Below are positions 1-14,440 of a stretch of DNA of 64,000 bases, one piece after another. The position numbers were made by a program, and so were the translations under genes. The stretch is from Ciceribacter sichuanensis (lineage in GTDB: Bacteria > Pseudomonadota > Alphaproteobacteria > Rhizobiales > Rhizobiaceae). How positions within the stretch are numbered: the stretch's first letter is position 1; every line of letters starts with the position of its first letter. The notes beneath the pieces were generated by a model. That model worked only from the letters and a program-made list of their open reading frames with translations, searched no databases and was not told the DNA's origin. The stretch is from positions 992,001 to 1,056,000 of the forward strand of contig NZ_JAMXLX010000001.1 in the NCBI RefSeq assembly GCF_024055605.1, given 5' to 3'.

Positions 1-36
1 TTCGTTTGTAGGTACATGGAAAAGGACGGGGATGTT

Positions 37-528
37 ATGAGCGAGGTGGTGATCTGCCGGTTTACCGAAGGGGATGTGCAGGGTGTGATCGATGTCATTC
101 TGCCGATTCAGCGCGAAGAGTTTGAAATTCCGATCTCAGCAGCCGATCAGCCGGACCTGAGCGATATTCCCGGCTTCTATCAGGTCGGAAGCGGCGACTT
201 CTGGGTCGCGAAGATCGATGGTGTGATCGTTGGGACCATTGGCCTCAAGGACATAGGCGAGGGGCAGGCGGCGCTTCGGAAGATGTTTGTTGCCGAAGCA
301 TGGCGTGGCCGGGAATTCGGCGTGGCGACTGCGCTGCTCCAAGGACTGCTCGCCGAGGCGAAGGGTAGGGGTTTTGGGGAAGTCTATCTGGGGACGACCG
401 CGAAATTCCTGGCAGCACACCGATTCTACGAGAAGAACGGGTTTTTGGAGATAGGTGAAAATGCCCTGCCGGAGCGCTTTCCGCGCATGGCTGTGGATAC
501 CAAATTCTACCGGATTGCGCTGGCGTAA
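37..528 (+). CDS. GNAT family N-acetyltransferase
   Basis: A protein of about 163 residues with the GNAT fold. The acetyl-CoA binding motif A region is visible as LRKMFVAEAWRGREFGVATALL, i.e. a beta strand followed by the R/G-x-x-G/A pyrophosphate loop. A later AAHRFYEKNGF segment is typical of motif B. The family transfers acetyl groups from acetyl-CoA to amines; the substrate cannot be read from sequence. I place the start at the ATG at 37, which has AAGGA about 10 nt upstream; an in-frame ATG at 16 is an alternative. The gene stands alone upstream of tRNA-Trp. Confidence 0.8.
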   Translation: MSEVVICRFTEGDVQGVIDVILPIQREEFEIPISAADQPDLSDIPGFYQVGSGDFWVAKIDGVIVGTIGLKDIGEGQAALRKMFVAEAWRGREFGVATALLQGLLAEAKGRGFGEVYLGTTAKFLAAHRFYEKNGFLEIGENALPERFPRMAVDTKFYRIALA

Positions 529-647
529 TAAGATGTTTCGCCAGGTCTCTGCCTTTTACGTGGCCGAAGAAGGTGGATCGGCTGACCTCCGGAAACGGCG
601 CGCGACGAAAATTCGTTGCAGGTGATTGGGAAAAAACAAAAACCTGC

Positions 648-676
648 TTGCCATTCTCGTCGGGGCACCTTAAAGA
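648..676 (+). promoter_or_regulatory. candidate promoter for tRNA-Trp/secE
   Basis: A -35-like TTGCCA (648-653) and a -10-like TAAAGA (671-676) are separated by 17 nt, placing a start near 683, about 45 nt before the tRNA. The match is moderate, and it is an inference that this drives the tRNA-Trp transcript. Confidence 0.35.
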
Positions 677-728
677 GCGCCAAGCTCGAAAGCGGCGGTT
701 CAGAATCGAAGCTTGTCGGGAACGGCCT

Positions 729-804
<76 letters not shown>

Positions 805-996
805 TGTCCGGTTCGGCGCTAGTATTTCAGCGACGATAGGCTATAAGTCTGCGGATGGGCGCTGGCCGAAATGTCGCTGAAGGTCGGATTCCCTCTTGTT
901 AAATCGGGAATCGATCTTTATGTAGGGTTTAAACAGACACGCGGTGCGTGGGGCTGATTAGTTCGGCTTTACGCGCCGTAAATGCGTGGGCATTAA

Positions 997-1197
997 ATGG
1001 CATCCAAGGCAAATCCATTCGCGTTTCTGCAGCAGGTCCGCTCCGAGACGTCCAAGGTCACGTGGCCGTCGCGTCGCGAGACCATGATTTCGACCGCTAT
1101 GGTTCTGGCCATGGTTGTCTTTGCCTCGCTGTTTTTCTTTGCCGCCGACCAGCTGATCGGTTGGCTGCTCAGACTCGTTCTGAGCCTCGGCAACTAA
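997..1197 (+). CDS. secE: preprotein translocase subunit SecE
   Basis: A 66-residue, single-span SecE of the short alphaproteobacterial type. The cytoplasmic amphipathic part carries the conserved FLQQVRSETSKVTWPSRRE signature (about residues 9-27). One transmembrane helix follows (about 30-60). SecE clamps SecY in the SecYEG channel of the inner membrane; secY itself lies at 29.9 kb. It is 18 nt upstream of nusG, in the conserved secE-nusG pair. Confidence 0.96.
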   Translation: MASKANPFAFLQQVRSETSKVTWPSRRETMISTAMVLAMVVFASLFFFAADQLIGWLLRLVLSLGN

Positions 1198-1215
1198 TTA
1201 AGGGCGGACACGGAC

Positions 1216-1746
1216 ATGGCGGCACGTTGGTATATCGTCCACGCGTATTCGAATTTTGAGAAAAAGGTCGCGGAAGACATCGAGAACAAGGCTCGGCAGA
1301 AGGGTCTTGAGCATCTCTTTGAGAAGATCCTCGTTCCGACCGAGAAGGTTGTTGAGGTCCGTCGCGGTCGCAAGGTCGATAGCGAGCGCAAGTTCTTTCC
1401 CGGCTATGTGCTGGTGCGGGCGAACCTGACGGATGAGGCCTATCATCTGATCAAGAATACTCCGAAGGTTACGGGCTTCCTCGGTTCCGACAATAAGCCG
1501 GTTCCGATTCCGGATTATGAAGCTGACCGTATTCTTGGTCAGGTTCAGGAAGGTGTCGAGCGGCCGAAGTCGTCCGTCTCCTTCGAGATCGGCGAACAGG
1601 TCCGTGTTTCCGATGGTCCGTTCGCCTCGTTCAACGGCATTGTTCAGGATGTCGACGAGGAGCGGTCGCGTCTCAAGGTCGAGGTTTCGATCTTCGGCCG
1701 TGCGACCCCTGTCGAGCTGGAATACGGTCAGGTCGAAAAGGTCTGA
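1216..1746 (+). CDS. nusG: transcription termination/antitermination factor NusG
   Basis: 176 residues. The N-terminal NGN domain begins RWYIVHAYSNFEKKVAEDI and contains FPGYVLVRA; the C-terminal KOW domain contains EQVRVSDGPFASFNGIVQDVD. NusG binds the RNA polymerase clamp, suppresses pausing, and couples to Rho or to ribosomal S10 through the KOW domain. Length and order are standard. A 149-nt gap with no clear signal separates it from rplK. Confidence 0.97.
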   Translation: MAARWYIVHAYSNFEKKVAEDIENKARQKGLEHLFEKILVPTEKVVEVRRGRKVDSERKFFPGYVLVRANLTDEAYHLIKNTPKVTGFLGSDNKPVPIPDYEADRILGQVQEGVERPKSSVSFEIGEQVRVSDGPFASFNGIVQDVDEERSRLKVEVSIFGRATPVELEYGQVEKV

Positions 1747-1895
1747 TCGGACAAGGGGAGGTGACTCCCTGATCCGCGTGGGAGGATGGTGGCCTAGTAA
1801 GCCGGGCTTTCCAGACGTACCACGCAACCGCAGCCGCCGGACTTGTTTCGGCATATTGAGCCGGGCAACCGGTTCGCAATGAAAGGCAGAGAGAT

Positions 1896-2327
1896 ATGGC
1901 TAAGAAAGTTGCAGGCCAGCTCAAGCTCCAGGTCAAGGCAGGATCGGCTAACCCGTCCCCGCCGATCGGCCCGGCACTTGGTCAGCGTGGCATTAACATC
2001 ATGGAATTCTGCAAGGCGTTCAATGCCGCCACGCAGGAAATGGAAAAGGGTATGCCGATTCCGGTCGTCATCACCTATTACCAGGACAAGTCCTTCACCT
2101 TCGCGATGAAGCAGCCGCCGGTTACCTACTGGCTGAAGAAGGAAGCAAAGATCACCTCCGGTTCCAAGACTCCGGGCAAGGGTGCGAAGGTCGGTACCAT
2201 CACCAAGGCTCAGGTCCGTGCGATCGCCGAAGGCAAGATGAAGGACCTGAACGCTGCTGACGTCGAAGGCGCAATGGCAATGGTTGAGGGTTCCGCCCGC
2301 TCCATGGGCCTGGAAGTGGTAGGTTGA
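1896..2327 (+). CDS. rplK: 50S ribosomal protein L11
   Basis: 143 residues, full length. The N-terminal domain has the conserved proline-rich [20 protein letters not shown] region, which contacts the GTPase-associated centre. The C-terminal domain binds the 23S rRNA L11 region. The ATG is preceded by GGCAGAGAGAT. Its stop is separated by only two bases from the rplA ATG, so translational coupling with L1 is likely. Confidence 0.98.
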   Translation: MAKKVAGQLKLQVKAGSANPSPPIGPALGQRGINIMEFCKAFNAATQEMEKGMPIPVVITYYQDKSFTFAMKQPPVTYWLKKEAKITSGSKTPGKGAKVGTITKAQVRAIAEGKMKDLNAADVEGAMAMVEGSARSMGLEVVG

Positions 2328-2329
2328 TC

Positions 2330-3025
2330 ATGGCTAAGCTCGCAAAGCGCATTCAGAAGATCCGCGAAGGCGTTGATCCGACTAAGCTTGTTGCTCTGAC
2401 CGACGCCATCGTCATGGTCAAGGAACGTGCCGTCGCCAAGTTCGATGAAACCATCGAAATCGCAATGAACCTCGGTGTTGACCCGCGTCACGCCGACCAG
2501 ATGGTTCGCGGCGTTGTCAATCTGCCGAACGGTACGGGCCGCGATGTTCGCGTTGCCGTCTTCGCTCGCGGCGCCAAGGCTGATGAAGCCAAGGCTGCTG
2601 GTGCAGACATCGTTGGTGCGGAAGAACTGGTCGAAATCGTCCAGGGCGGCAAGATCGATTTCGATCGCTGCATCGCGACCCCGGACATGATGCCGCTCGT
2701 CGGTCGTCTCGGTAAGGTTCTCGGCCCGCGTGGCATGATGCCGAACCCGAAGGTCGGTACGGTAACCATGGATGTCGCCGGAGCTGTCAAGGCTTCCAAG
2801 GGCGGTGCCGTTGAGTTCCGCGTCGAAAAGGCCGGTATCATTCACGCCGGTATCGGCAAGGCTTCCTTCGACGCCAAGGCGCTCGAAGAAAACATCAAGG
2901 CCTTCGCTGACGCCGTCGTCAAGGCAAAGCCGGCTGGCGCCAAGGGTAACTATGTCAAGCGCGTAGCTATCTCGTCGACCATGGGCCCGGGCGTCAAGAT
3001 CGACCCGTCGACCGTTACGGCCTGA
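2330..3025 (+). CDS. rplA: 50S ribosomal protein L1
   Basis: 231 residues from the ATG at 2330 ([16 protein letters not shown]). A TTG six bases earlier would add two residues but overlaps the rplK stop and is not the usual start. Conserved features include the [18 protein letters not shown] segment that contacts the L1 stalk rRNA. In many bacteria L1 also represses translation of the rplKA message; no operator was identified here. Three hairpins follow the gene. Confidence 0.97.
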   Translation: MAKLAKRIQKIREGVDPTKLVALTDAIVMVKERAVAKFDETIEIAMNLGVDPRHADQMVRGVVNLPNGTGRDVRVAVFARGAKADEAKAAGADIVGAEELVEIVQGGKIDFDRCIATPDMMPLVGRLGKVLGPRGMMPNPKVGTVTMDVAGAVKASKGGAVEFRVEKAGIIHAGIGKASFDAKALEENIKAFADAVVKAKPAGAKGNYVKRVAISSTMGPGVKIDPSTVTA

Positions 3026-3030
3026 TTTCT

Positions 3031-3105
3031 CCGGGATCCCCAGGGATCCCGGTTTTAAAGAATTCCCGGTCCTTCGGGGCCGGGAGTATCCGGGGAAACC
3101 CGGAT
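3031..3105 (+). terminator. three consecutive hairpins after rplA, the first terminator-like
   Basis: Three hairpins lie in tandem. Arms 3031-3039/3044-3052 (9 bp, perfect) are followed by TTTT. Arms 3064-3072/3077-3085 (9 bp, one G-U) form the second. Arms 3088-3094/3099-3105 (7 bp with a GAAA loop) form the third. The first has the form of an intrinsic terminator and would separate rplKA from rplJL-rpoBC. Termination efficiency is unknown. Confidence 0.55.
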
Positions 3106-3179
3106 TTCCTGTCCGAGATTGCTGGCGGCTTCGGCCTTAATATATGCCGGCATGAGACGGGTAAGACCCGAGATTTTTC

Positions 3180-3369
3180 TAAGGTGCCATGCACCGCTGA
3201 AGTGTCGGTTCGAGCCTAGTGTGCCTTGTGCCTGGAGCCTTCGGGTGACAGTGCGAGGGGACAGGATCCTCAAGCGTCGCTTGGGATCTGACGAGTTTGG
3301 ATCCCTTGAGGCAAAAGGCAAACCCGATGGGGCCTGCAGGATTGCGGTCCCGTCTACTGGAGACAGACA
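3180..3369 (+). promoter_or_regulatory. probable L10 autoregulatory leader upstream of rplJ
   Basis: The 344-nt rplA-rplJ gap is long for this cluster. It contains potentially alternative helices: CCTCAAG at 3268-3274 can pair with CTTGAGG at 3305-3311, while the overlapping CAAGCG/CGCTTG pair (from 3271) forms a competing local hairpin. In many bacteria the L10-L12 complex binds the rplJ leader and represses its translation; assigning that role here is inference from position and structure. Confidence 0.4.
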
Positions 3370-3888
3370 GTGGAAAGAGCGGAAAAACGCGAATTCGTCA
3401 CAGAACTGAACGAAGTCTTCAAGGCTTCCGGTTCGGTTGTTGTGGCCCACTATGCTGGTGTCACGGTTGCGCAGATGAACGATTTTCGTTCGAAGATGCG
3501 CGCTGCTGGCGGCACCGTCAAAGTCGCGAAGAACCGCCTGGCCAAGATCGCTCTTCAGGGCACGGAGTCGGAAGGGATGACCAATCTCTTCAAGGGTCAG
3601 ACGCTGATCGCATTCAGCAATGATCCTATTACGGCTCCGAAGGTCGTCATGGAATTCGCCAAGACCAACGACAAGCTCGTTGTCCTCGGTGGTGCCATGG
3701 GAACAACTACGCTCACCGCCGATGCAGTCAAGTCGCTTGCGACCCTGCCTTCGCTGGATGAACTGCGTGCGAAGCTGCTGGGCATGATCCAGACTCCGGC
3801 TACCCGCATCGCAGGCGTTGTTGCAGCGCCGGCAAGCCAGCTTGCTCGCGTGTTCTCGGCCTATGCCAAGAAGGACGAAGCCGCGTAA
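3370..3888 (+). CDS. rplJ: 50S ribosomal protein L10
   Basis: 172 residues beginning at a GTG codon, with GGAG 8 nt upstream. The start [17 protein letters not shown] and the [24 protein letters not shown] rRNA-binding segment are typical of L10. It anchors the L7/L12 dimers on the large subunit stalk. The C-terminal helix carrying L12-binding sites ([16 protein letters not shown]) is present. It is co-transcribed with rplL 67 nt downstream. Confidence 0.97.
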   Translation: MERAEKREFVTELNEVFKASGSVVVAHYAGVTVAQMNDFRSKMRAAGGTVKVAKNRLAKIALQGTESEGMTNLFKGQTLIAFSNDPITAPKVVMEFAKTNDKLVVLGGAMGTTTLTADAVKSLATLPSLDELRAKLLGMIQTPATRIAGVVAAPASQLARVFSAYAKKDEAA

Positions 3889-3955
3889 GGCGGTTTTTCG
3901 CTGTTCATATCAAACCAGTTCGAATCGAACCGAACACTTATAAGGAACTAATAAA

Positions 3956-4336
<381 letters not shown>

Positions 4337-4411
4337 TATCGGAAATGGTCGTTGGGAGAGGGTGGTATCGCTCTCTCCCGACTGCTTGTTCCTTTGAAAC
4401 TATTACCCAAA

Positions 4412-4447
4412 AGCCGGTAAAACGGCTTTTGGGTAATGGGTTCTTCA
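4412..4447 (+). terminator. 15-bp perfect hairpin between rplL and rpoB
   Basis: Arms 4412-4426 and 4433-4447 (ATTACCCAAAAGCCG and its exact complement) are separated by 6 nt. No U-tract follows, so this is more likely an attenuator or RNA-processing site than a simple terminator. In Escherichia coli the equivalent gap holds an attenuator and an RNase III site; the same role here is inference. Confidence 0.5.
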
Positions 4448-4596
4448 AGAGGATGGTCTCCACCAGGGCTTCCGGCAATCCGGCCGCAGGTTCTGGAAAG
4501 CGAGACGAGATTGAACGATCCATTGATTGACGGAGCCGACTGGCCAGCGGTGTCCGTCTGTTGCAGGCCCGGATGCAAAATTGACAAGGAGCGACG

Positions 4597-7500
4597 ATGG
4601 CTCAGACCCTATCGTTTAACGGTCGCAGGCGCGTACGCAAGTTTTTTGGAAAAATCCCAGAAGTCGCGGAAATGCCGAACCTCATCGAGGTTCAGAAGGC
4701 CTCTTATGACCAGTTCCTCATGGTCGACGAGCCGCAAGGCGGCCGTCCCGACGAGGGACTTCAAGCTGTTTTCAAGTCCGTATTCCCGATCACCGACTTC
4801 TCCGGCGCATCCATGTTGGAATTCGTTTCATACGAATTCGAGCCGCCGAAGTTTGACGTGGACGAATGCCGTCAGCGCGACCTGACCTACGCAGCGCCGC
4901 TCAAGGTGACGCTGCGCCTCATCGTGTTCGATATCGACGAGGATACCGGTGCCCGGTCGATCAAGGACATCAAGGAACAGTCGGTCTACATGGGCGACAT
5001 GCCGCTGATGACCAACAACGGTACCTTCATCGTCAACGGTACCGAACGCGTTATCGTGTCCCAGATGCACCGCTCTCCGGGCGTGTTCTTCGACCACGAC
5101 AAGGGCAAGAGCCACTCCTCGGGCAAGCTGCTTTTTGCCGCCCGCGTCATCCCGTACCGCGGTTCCTGGCTTGACATCGAGTTCGACGCCAAGGACATCG
5201 TTCACGCCCGTATCGACCGTCGCCGCAAGATTCCGGTGACGTCGCTGCTGATGGCGCTGGGCATGGACGGCGAGGAAATTCTCTCGACCTTCTACACCAA
5301 GTCGACCTACGCCCGTGACGGCAAGGGTTGGCGCATTCCTTTCCAGCCGGAAACGCTGAAGGGCGCCAAGACCATTTCCGACATGATCGACGCCGATACC
5401 GGCGAAGTCGTTGTCGAAGGCGGCAAGAAACTGACTCCGCGCCTGCTTCGCCAGTTGACCGACAAGGGCCTGAAGGCTCTCAAGGCTTCCGACGAGGATC
5501 TCTATGGCAACTATCTCGCTGAAGACATGGTCAACGTGTCGACCGGTGAGATCTACATGGAAGCCGGCGACGAGATCGACGAGAAGAGCCTCGCGCACCT
5601 TCTGGGTGCCGGTTTCGACGAGATCCCGGTTCTGGGCATCGACCACATCAACGTCGGCGCCTATATCCGCAACACGTTGTCGGCTGACAAGAACGAAAAC
5701 CGTCAGGACGCGCTGTTCGACATCTACCGCGTCATGCGTCCGGGTGAGCCGCCGACCATGGATTCCGCGGAAGCCATGTTCAACTCGCTGTTCTTCGACG
5801 CCGAGCGCTACGACCTTTCGGCCGTCGGTCGCGTCAAGATGAACATGCGCCTCGACCTGCAGGTGGAAGATACCGTTCGCGTTCTGCGCAAGGACGACAT
5901 CCTGGCCGTGGTCAAGATGCTGGTCGAACTGCGCGACGGCAAGGGTGAAATCGACGACATCGACAACCTCGGCAACCGCCGTGTTCGTTCTGTCGGCGAA
6001 CTGATGGAAAACCAGTACCGCCTCGGCCTGCTGCGCATGGAGCGTGCGATCAAGGAACGCATGTCGTCGATCGAAATCGACACCGTCATGCCGCAGGACC
6101 TGATCAACGCAAAGCCGGCAGCAGCTGCCGTCCGAGAATTCTTCGGCTCCTCGCAGCTGTCGCAGTTCATGGACCAGGTGAACCCGCTTTCGGAAATCAC
6201 CCACAAGCGCCGTCTTTCGGCTCTTGGCCCGGGTGGTCTGACCCGCGAGCGCGCAGGCTTCGAAGTCCGCGACGTTCATCCGACCCACTACGGCCGTATT
6301 TGCCCGATCGAAACGCCGGAAGGCCCGAACATCGGTCTGATCAACTCGCTTGCCACCTTCGCCCGCGTCAACAAGTACGGCTTCATTGAGAGCCCGTACC
6401 GCAAGATCGTCGACGGCGTTGTCACCAAGGACGTGATCTACCTCTCCGCCATGGAAGAGGCCAAGTATTACGTGGCCCAGGCCAATTCCGAGCTGACTGC
6501 CGAAGGCGCGTTCGTTGAAGAGTTCGTGGTTTGCCGTCACGCCGGCGAAGTCATGCTGTCTCCGCGCGACACCATCAACCTGATGGACGTTTCGCCGAAG
6601 CAGCTTGTCTCCGTCGCAGCGGCTCTGATCCCGTTCCTCGAAAACGATGACGCCAACCGCGCTCTCATGGGCTCGAACATGCAGCGTCAGGCCGTTCCGC
6701 TCCTGCGTGCGGAAGCTCCGTTCGTCGGTACCGGCATGGAGCCGGTCGTTGCCCGTGACTCCGGCGCAGCTATTGCTGCCCGTCGTGGCGGCGTTGTCGA
6801 CCAGGTTGACGCGACCCGTATCGTTATCCGCGCCACCGAAGACCTCGATCCGTCGAAGTCCGGCGTCGATATCTACCGCCTGATGAAGTTCCAGCGTTCG
6901 AACCAGAACACCTGCGTCAACCAGCGCCCGCTGGTTTCTGTTGGTGACGTTCTGAACAAGGGTGACATCATCGCTGACGGTCCGTCGACCGATCTCGGTG
7001 ACCTGGCTCTCGGCCGCAACGCGCTCGTCGCGTTCATGCCGTGGAACGGTTACAACTACGAAGACTCGATCCTGATGTCCGAGCGTATCGTAGCCGACGA
7101 CGTGTTCACCTCCATCCACATCGAGGAATTCGAAGTGATGGCGCGTGACACCAAGCTTGGTCCGGAAGAAATCACGCGCGACATTCCGAACGTTTCGGAA
7201 GAAGCGCTGAAGAACCTCGACGAAGCCGGTATCGTCTACATTGGTGCGGAAGTCGCTCCGGGCGACATTCTCGTCGGCAAGATCACGCCGAAGGGCGAAA
7301 GCCCGATGACGCCGGAAGAGAAGCTTCTGCGCGCCATCTTCGGTGAAAAGGCTTCCGACGTTCGCGATACCTCCATGCGCATGCCTCCGGGCACGTTCGG
7401 CACCATCGTCGAAGTTCGCGTCTTCAACCGCCACGGCGTTGAGAAGGACGAACGTGCGATGGCAATCGAGCGCGAGGAAATCGAACGCCTCGCGAAGGAC

Positions 7501-8733
7501 CGCGACGACGAACAGGCGATCCTCGACCGTAACGTCTACGGTCGCCTGCTCGACATGCTGCGTGGTCAGGTTTCGGTTGCAGGTCCGAAGGGCTTCAAGA
7601 AGGGCGTCGAGCTCTCGAATGCGGTCGTTTCCGAATACCCGCGTTCGCAGTGGTGGATGTTCGCCGTGGAGGACGAGAAGGTCCAGGGCGAGATCGAAGC
7701 CCTGCGTGGCCAGTACGACGAATCCAAGTCGCGCCTTGAACAGCGTTTCATGGACAAGGTCGAAAAGGTCCAGCGCGGCGACGAAATGCCTCCGGGCGTC
7801 ATGAAGATGGTCAAGGTCTTCGTTGCTGTGAAGCGCAAGATCCAGCCGGGCGACAAGATGGCCGGCCGTCACGGTAACAAGGGCGTTGTCTCGCGTATCG
7901 TGCCCGTCGAAGACATGCCGTTCCTTGAAGACGGTACGCATGTCGATATCTGCTTGAACCCGCTCGGCGTTCCTTCGCGAATGAACGTTGGCCAGATCCT
8001 CGAGACCCATCTTGCCTGGGCTTGTGCAGGCATGGGCAAGAAGATCGGCGAGCTGCTCGACGAGTATCGCAAGACGATGGACATTACCGACCTGAAGACC
8101 GAGTTGACGGAAGTCTACGCGTCTCAGGCTAAGGATGAAGTCTCCAACTTCGACGATGATTCGCTCGTCAAGCTGGCGGAACAGTCCCGCAGGGGTGTCT
8201 CCATTGCGACGCCGGTCTTCGACGGTGCGCATGAGCCCGACGTTGCAGCCATGCTGACGCGCGCCGGCCTGCATTCGTCCGGTCAGTCGGTTCTGTACGA
8301 TGGCCGGACCGGTGAGCCCTTCGACCGCAAGGTGACCGTAGGCTACATGTACATGATCAAGCTCAACCACCTGGTTGACGACAAGATCCACGCCCGTTCG
8401 ATCGGTCCTTACTCGCTCGTTACCCAGCAGCCGTTGGGCGGCAAGGCGCAGTTCGGCGGTCAGCGCTTCGGGGAAATGGAAGTCTGGGCTCTGGAAGCCT
8501 ACGGCGCCGCCTACACCCTGCAGGAAATGCTGACGGTGAAGTCGGACGACGTGGCCGGTCGTACCAAGGTCTACGAAGCGATCGTCCGTGGCGACGACAC
8601 CTTCGAGGCCGGCATTCCGGAGAGCTTCAACGTTCTCGTCAAGGAAATGCGGTCGCTGGGTCTTAGCGTCGAGCTTGAGAACTCCAAGATCGATGCTGCA
8701 GCCGAGGCCAGCCTGCCCGACGCGGCGGAATGA
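4597..8733 (+). CDS. rpoB: DNA-directed RNA polymerase subunit beta
   Basis: 1378 residues, the usual rhizobial length. Recognisable parts include the protrusion/lobe ([22 protein letters not shown]), the rifampicin-binding fork ([23 protein letters not shown]), the [16 protein letters not shown] segment, [11 protein letters not shown], the catalytic-side [15 protein letters not shown], and the C-terminal clamp [24 protein letters not shown]. Together with RpoC, RpoA (33.1 kb) and omega it forms the core enzyme. GACAAGGAGCGACG supplies the ribosome-binding site. No standard rifampicin-resistance substitution was seen. Confidence 0.99.
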   Translation: MAQTLSFNGRRRVRKFFGKIPEVAEMPNLIEVQKASYDQFLMVDEPQGGRPDEGLQAVFKSVFPITDFSGASMLEFVSYEFEPPKFDVDECRQRDLTYAAPLKVTLRLIVFDIDEDTGARSIKDIKEQSVYMGDMPLMTNNGTFIVNGTERVIVSQMHRSPGVFFDHDKGKSHSSGKLLFAARVIPYRGSWLDIEFDAKDIVHARIDRRRKIPVTSLLMALGMDGEEILSTFYTKSTYARDGKGWRIPFQPETLKGAKTISDMIDADTGEVVVEGGKKLTPRLLRQLTDKGLKALKASDEDLYGNYLAEDMVNVSTGEIYMEAGDEIDEKSLAHLLGAGFDEIPVLGIDHINVGAYIRNTLSADKNENRQDALFDIYRVMRPGEPPTMDSAEAMFNSLFFDAERYDLSAVGRVKMNMRLDLQVEDTVRVLRKDDILAVVKMLVELRDGKGEIDDIDNLGNRRVRSVGELMENQYRLGLLRMERAIKERMSSIEIDTVMPQDLINAKPAAAAVREFFGSSQLSQFMDQVNPLSEITHKRRLSALGPGGLTRERAGFEVRDVHPTHYGRICPIETPEGPNIGLINSLATFARVNKYGFIESPYRKIVDGVVTKDVIYLSAMEEAKYYVAQANSELTAEGAFVEEFVVCRHAGEVMLSPRDTINLMDVSPKQLVSVAAALIPFLENDDANRALMGSNMQRQAVPLLRAEAPFVGTGMEPVVARDSGAAIAARRGGVVDQVDATRIVIRATEDLDPSKSGVDIYRLMKFQRSNQNTCVNQRPLVSVGDVLNKGDIIADGPSTDLGDLALGRNALVAFMPWNGYNYEDSILMSERIVADDVFTSIHIEEFEVMARDTKLGPEEITRDIPNVSEEALKNLDEAGIVYIGAEVAPGDILVGKITPKGESPMTPEEKLLRAIFGEKASDVRDTSMRMPPGTFGTIVEVRVFNRHGVEKDERAMAIEREEIERLAKDRDDEQAILDRNVYGRLLDMLRGQVSVAGPKGFKKGVELSNAVVSEYPRSQWWMFAVEDEKVQGEIEALRGQYDESKSRLEQRFMDKVEKVQRGDEMPPGVMKMVKVFVAVKRKIQPGDKMAGRHGNKGVVSRIVPVEDMPFLEDGTHVDICLNPLGVPSRMNVGQILETHLAWACAGMGKKIGELLDEYRKTMDITDLKTELTEVYASQAKDEVSNFDDDSLVKLAEQSRRGVSIATPVFDGAHEPDVAAMLTRAGLHSSGQSVLYDGRTGEPFDRKVTVGYMYMIKLNHLVDDKIHARSIGPYSLVTQQPLGGKAQFGGQRFGEMEVWALEAYGAAYTLQEMLTVKSDDVAGRTKVYEAIVRGDDTFEAGIPESFNVLVKEMRSLGLSVELENSKIDAAAEASLPDAAE

Positions 8734-8916
8734 TGTTTTGACAAGGCGTGCGCTGTCGCGAGGCAGCGCACGTATCCCGCCCTTCGGAACGTTCGGAAGG
8801 GCAGGGAGTTTCGCCGCATTTTGCGGTTATTGTCATTCTAAGGCCTGATGCGGTGGCCCGGGAATTCGCCGCTTTCAGTGCCAAGCAAGGGCACATCGCC
8901 CGTTAAGGAGATAGGC

Positions 8917-13131
<4,215 letters not shown>

Positions 13132-13141
13132 GCCAAATCGG

Positions 13142-13210
13142 GCGGTGCGCTTTTGTCGCACCGCACACTTGACGATTGAGAGGCGCCCGGAGCTTTCGGG
13201 CGCCTTTTTT
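13142..13210 (+). terminator. rpoC terminator
   Basis: A first hairpin pairs GCGGTGCG (13142-13149) with CGCACCGC (13157-13164). A second pairs AGGCGCCCG (13181-13189) with CGGGCGCCT (13197-13205) and runs into six T residues (13205-13210). The second has canonical intrinsic terminator form and closes the secE-rpoC region. Confidence 0.9.
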
Positions 13211-13263
13211 CGTTGCACCCCATATTCGCCGGCACTAAGCATTGATCGAGCGCAAAGCTGCGA

Positions 13264-13280
13264 TTTAGAATTATTCTAAT
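13264..13280 (+). promoter_or_regulatory. ICE/Irr-box-like site upstream of the cytochrome c peroxidase gene
   Basis: The sequence TTTAGAATTATTCTAAT matches the rhizobial iron-control-element form TTTAGAA-N3-TTCTAAA at all but the last position. It is 33 nt upstream of the peroxidase ATG. Irr, a haem-responsive Fur-family regulator, uses such sites to repress iron- and haem-consuming genes under iron limitation; control here is inferred from the motif and the haem content of the product. Confidence 0.6.
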
Positions 13281-13312
13281 ATTAGTCTCGTTCACAACGA
13301 ACGGAGGCTATT

Positions 13313-14368
13313 ATGAAAAGACTACTGACTTCGGTCGCAGTATTGCTTCTGGCAACCTCGGCGTTTTCCGCCGATCCCGTCCCCGCGGACCTCAGGGAAA
13401 CTGCGCTCGGCGCTTTCAGACCTTTGCCGTCCACCATCCCCGCGGTGGCCAACAATCCGATCACGCCTGAGAAGATCGCGCTCGGAAGGGCGCTGTTCTT
13501 TGATCCCCGCATCTCGGCATCGGGCGTTTTCTCGTGCAATTCCTGCCACAACCTTGCGACCGGCGGCGACGACAACCTCGAGACCTCGATCGGTCACGGC
13601 TGGCAGAAAGGCCCGCGCAACGCGCCGACTGCACTCAATGCGGTCTTCAATATTGCCCAGTTCTGGGATGGTCGCGCCGAAGATCTGAAGGCTCAGGCCA
13701 AGGGACCGGTGCAGGCTGGCGTGGAGATGGCGAATACTCCGACCCAGGTCGTGGCGACGCTGAAGTCGATGCCGCAATATGTCGAATGGTTCAAGGCCGC
13801 CTTTCCCAGTGAGGAAGACCCGGTCACCTTCGATAATTTCGCCAAGGCGATTGAGGCGTTCGAAGCAACCCTGATCACGCCCGCACCGTTTGACGCCTAT
13901 CTGAACGGTGATGACGCCGCCATGAGCACGGAGCAGAAACAGGGTCTGGCGCTCTTCATGGATAAGGGCTGCTCGTCCTGCCATACCGGTATCAATGTCG
14001 GCGGTGAGGGATATTACCCCTTCGGCCTGATCGAGAAGCCTGGTGCCGATGTGCTGCCCGCAAATGACAAGGGTCGCTTTGCCGTCACCAACACGGCGGA
14101 CGACTCCTACGTCTTCCGCGCTGCGCCATTGCGTAACGTCGCCCTGACGGCCCCTTACTTCCATTCCGGCAAGGTCTGGAACCTCAAGCAGGCGGTTGCC
14201 ATCATGGGCACAGCCCAGCTGGGTGAGGAGTTGAACGACGAAGAAGTCACCCTGATCGTCGCATTCCTCGACTCTCTGACCGGCAAGATGCCGGAGGTCA
14301 CCTATCCGGTGCTGCCGGCTGAGACAGATACCACCCCCAAGCCGAGCGGCGAGGTGGTCAAGAACTGA
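13313..14368 (+). CDS. ccpA: di-haem cytochrome c peroxidase
   Basis: 351 residues with a Sec signal peptide (about residues 1-20, cut near AFSA-DP). It has two c-type haem motifs, CNSCH at 75-79 and CSSCH at 220-224. The C-terminal half has the family segment APLRNVALTAPYFHSGKVWNLKQAVAIM, which may supply the distal methionine. The family reduces hydrogen peroxide to water in the periplasm using electrons from cytochrome c; MauG-type oxidases are close relatives. GGAGG lies 7 nt before the ATG. The gene sits alone between rpoC and the str cluster. Confidence 0.9.
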   Translation: MKRLLTSVAVLLLATSAFSADPVPADLRETALGAFRPLPSTIPAVANNPITPEKIALGRALFFDPRISASGVFSCNSCHNLATGGDDNLETSIGHGWQKGPRNAPTALNAVFNIAQFWDGRAEDLKAQAKGPVQAGVEMANTPTQVVATLKSMPQYVEWFKAAFPSEEDPVTFDNFAKAIEAFEATLITPAPFDAYLNGDDAAMSTEQKQGLALFMDKGCSSCHTGINVGGEGYYPFGLIEKPGADVLPANDKGRFAVTNTADDSYVFRAAPLRNVALTAPYFHSGKVWNLKQAVAIMGTAQLGEELNDEEVTLIVAFLDSLTGKMPEVTYPVLPAETDTTPKPSGEVVKN

Positions 14369-14393
14369 TCCGGCCTGAGTGCCGAAAAAAGAG

Positions 14394-14421
14394 AAGGGCC
14401 GTCGGAAATCCGGCGGCCCTT
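14394..14421 (-). terminator. terminator hairpin between ccpA and the convergent small gene
   Basis: A 12-bp hairpin (14394-14405/14410-14421, one G-U) lies between convergent genes. Read on the minus strand it is followed within a few bases by a T6 run, so it best fits the minus-strand gene; it may also stop ccpA. Confidence 0.65.
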
Positions 14422-14440
14422 CCGTATTATGGGAAGGAAC

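Noticed and set aside
6130..6220. Substitution in the rifampicin-binding region of RpoB ([10 protein letters not shown], Val where Escherichia coli has Asn518)
   Set aside because: This position varies naturally among alphaproteobacteria, and the classical resistance positions are wild type.
4828..8391. Very long open frame on the minus strand opposite rpoB (also opposite rpoC at 8875-13242, fusA and nrdJ)
   Set aside because: These are antisense shadows caused by high GC and strong codon bias of the real genes; products show no motif and rpoB, rpoC, fusA and nrdJ are certain.
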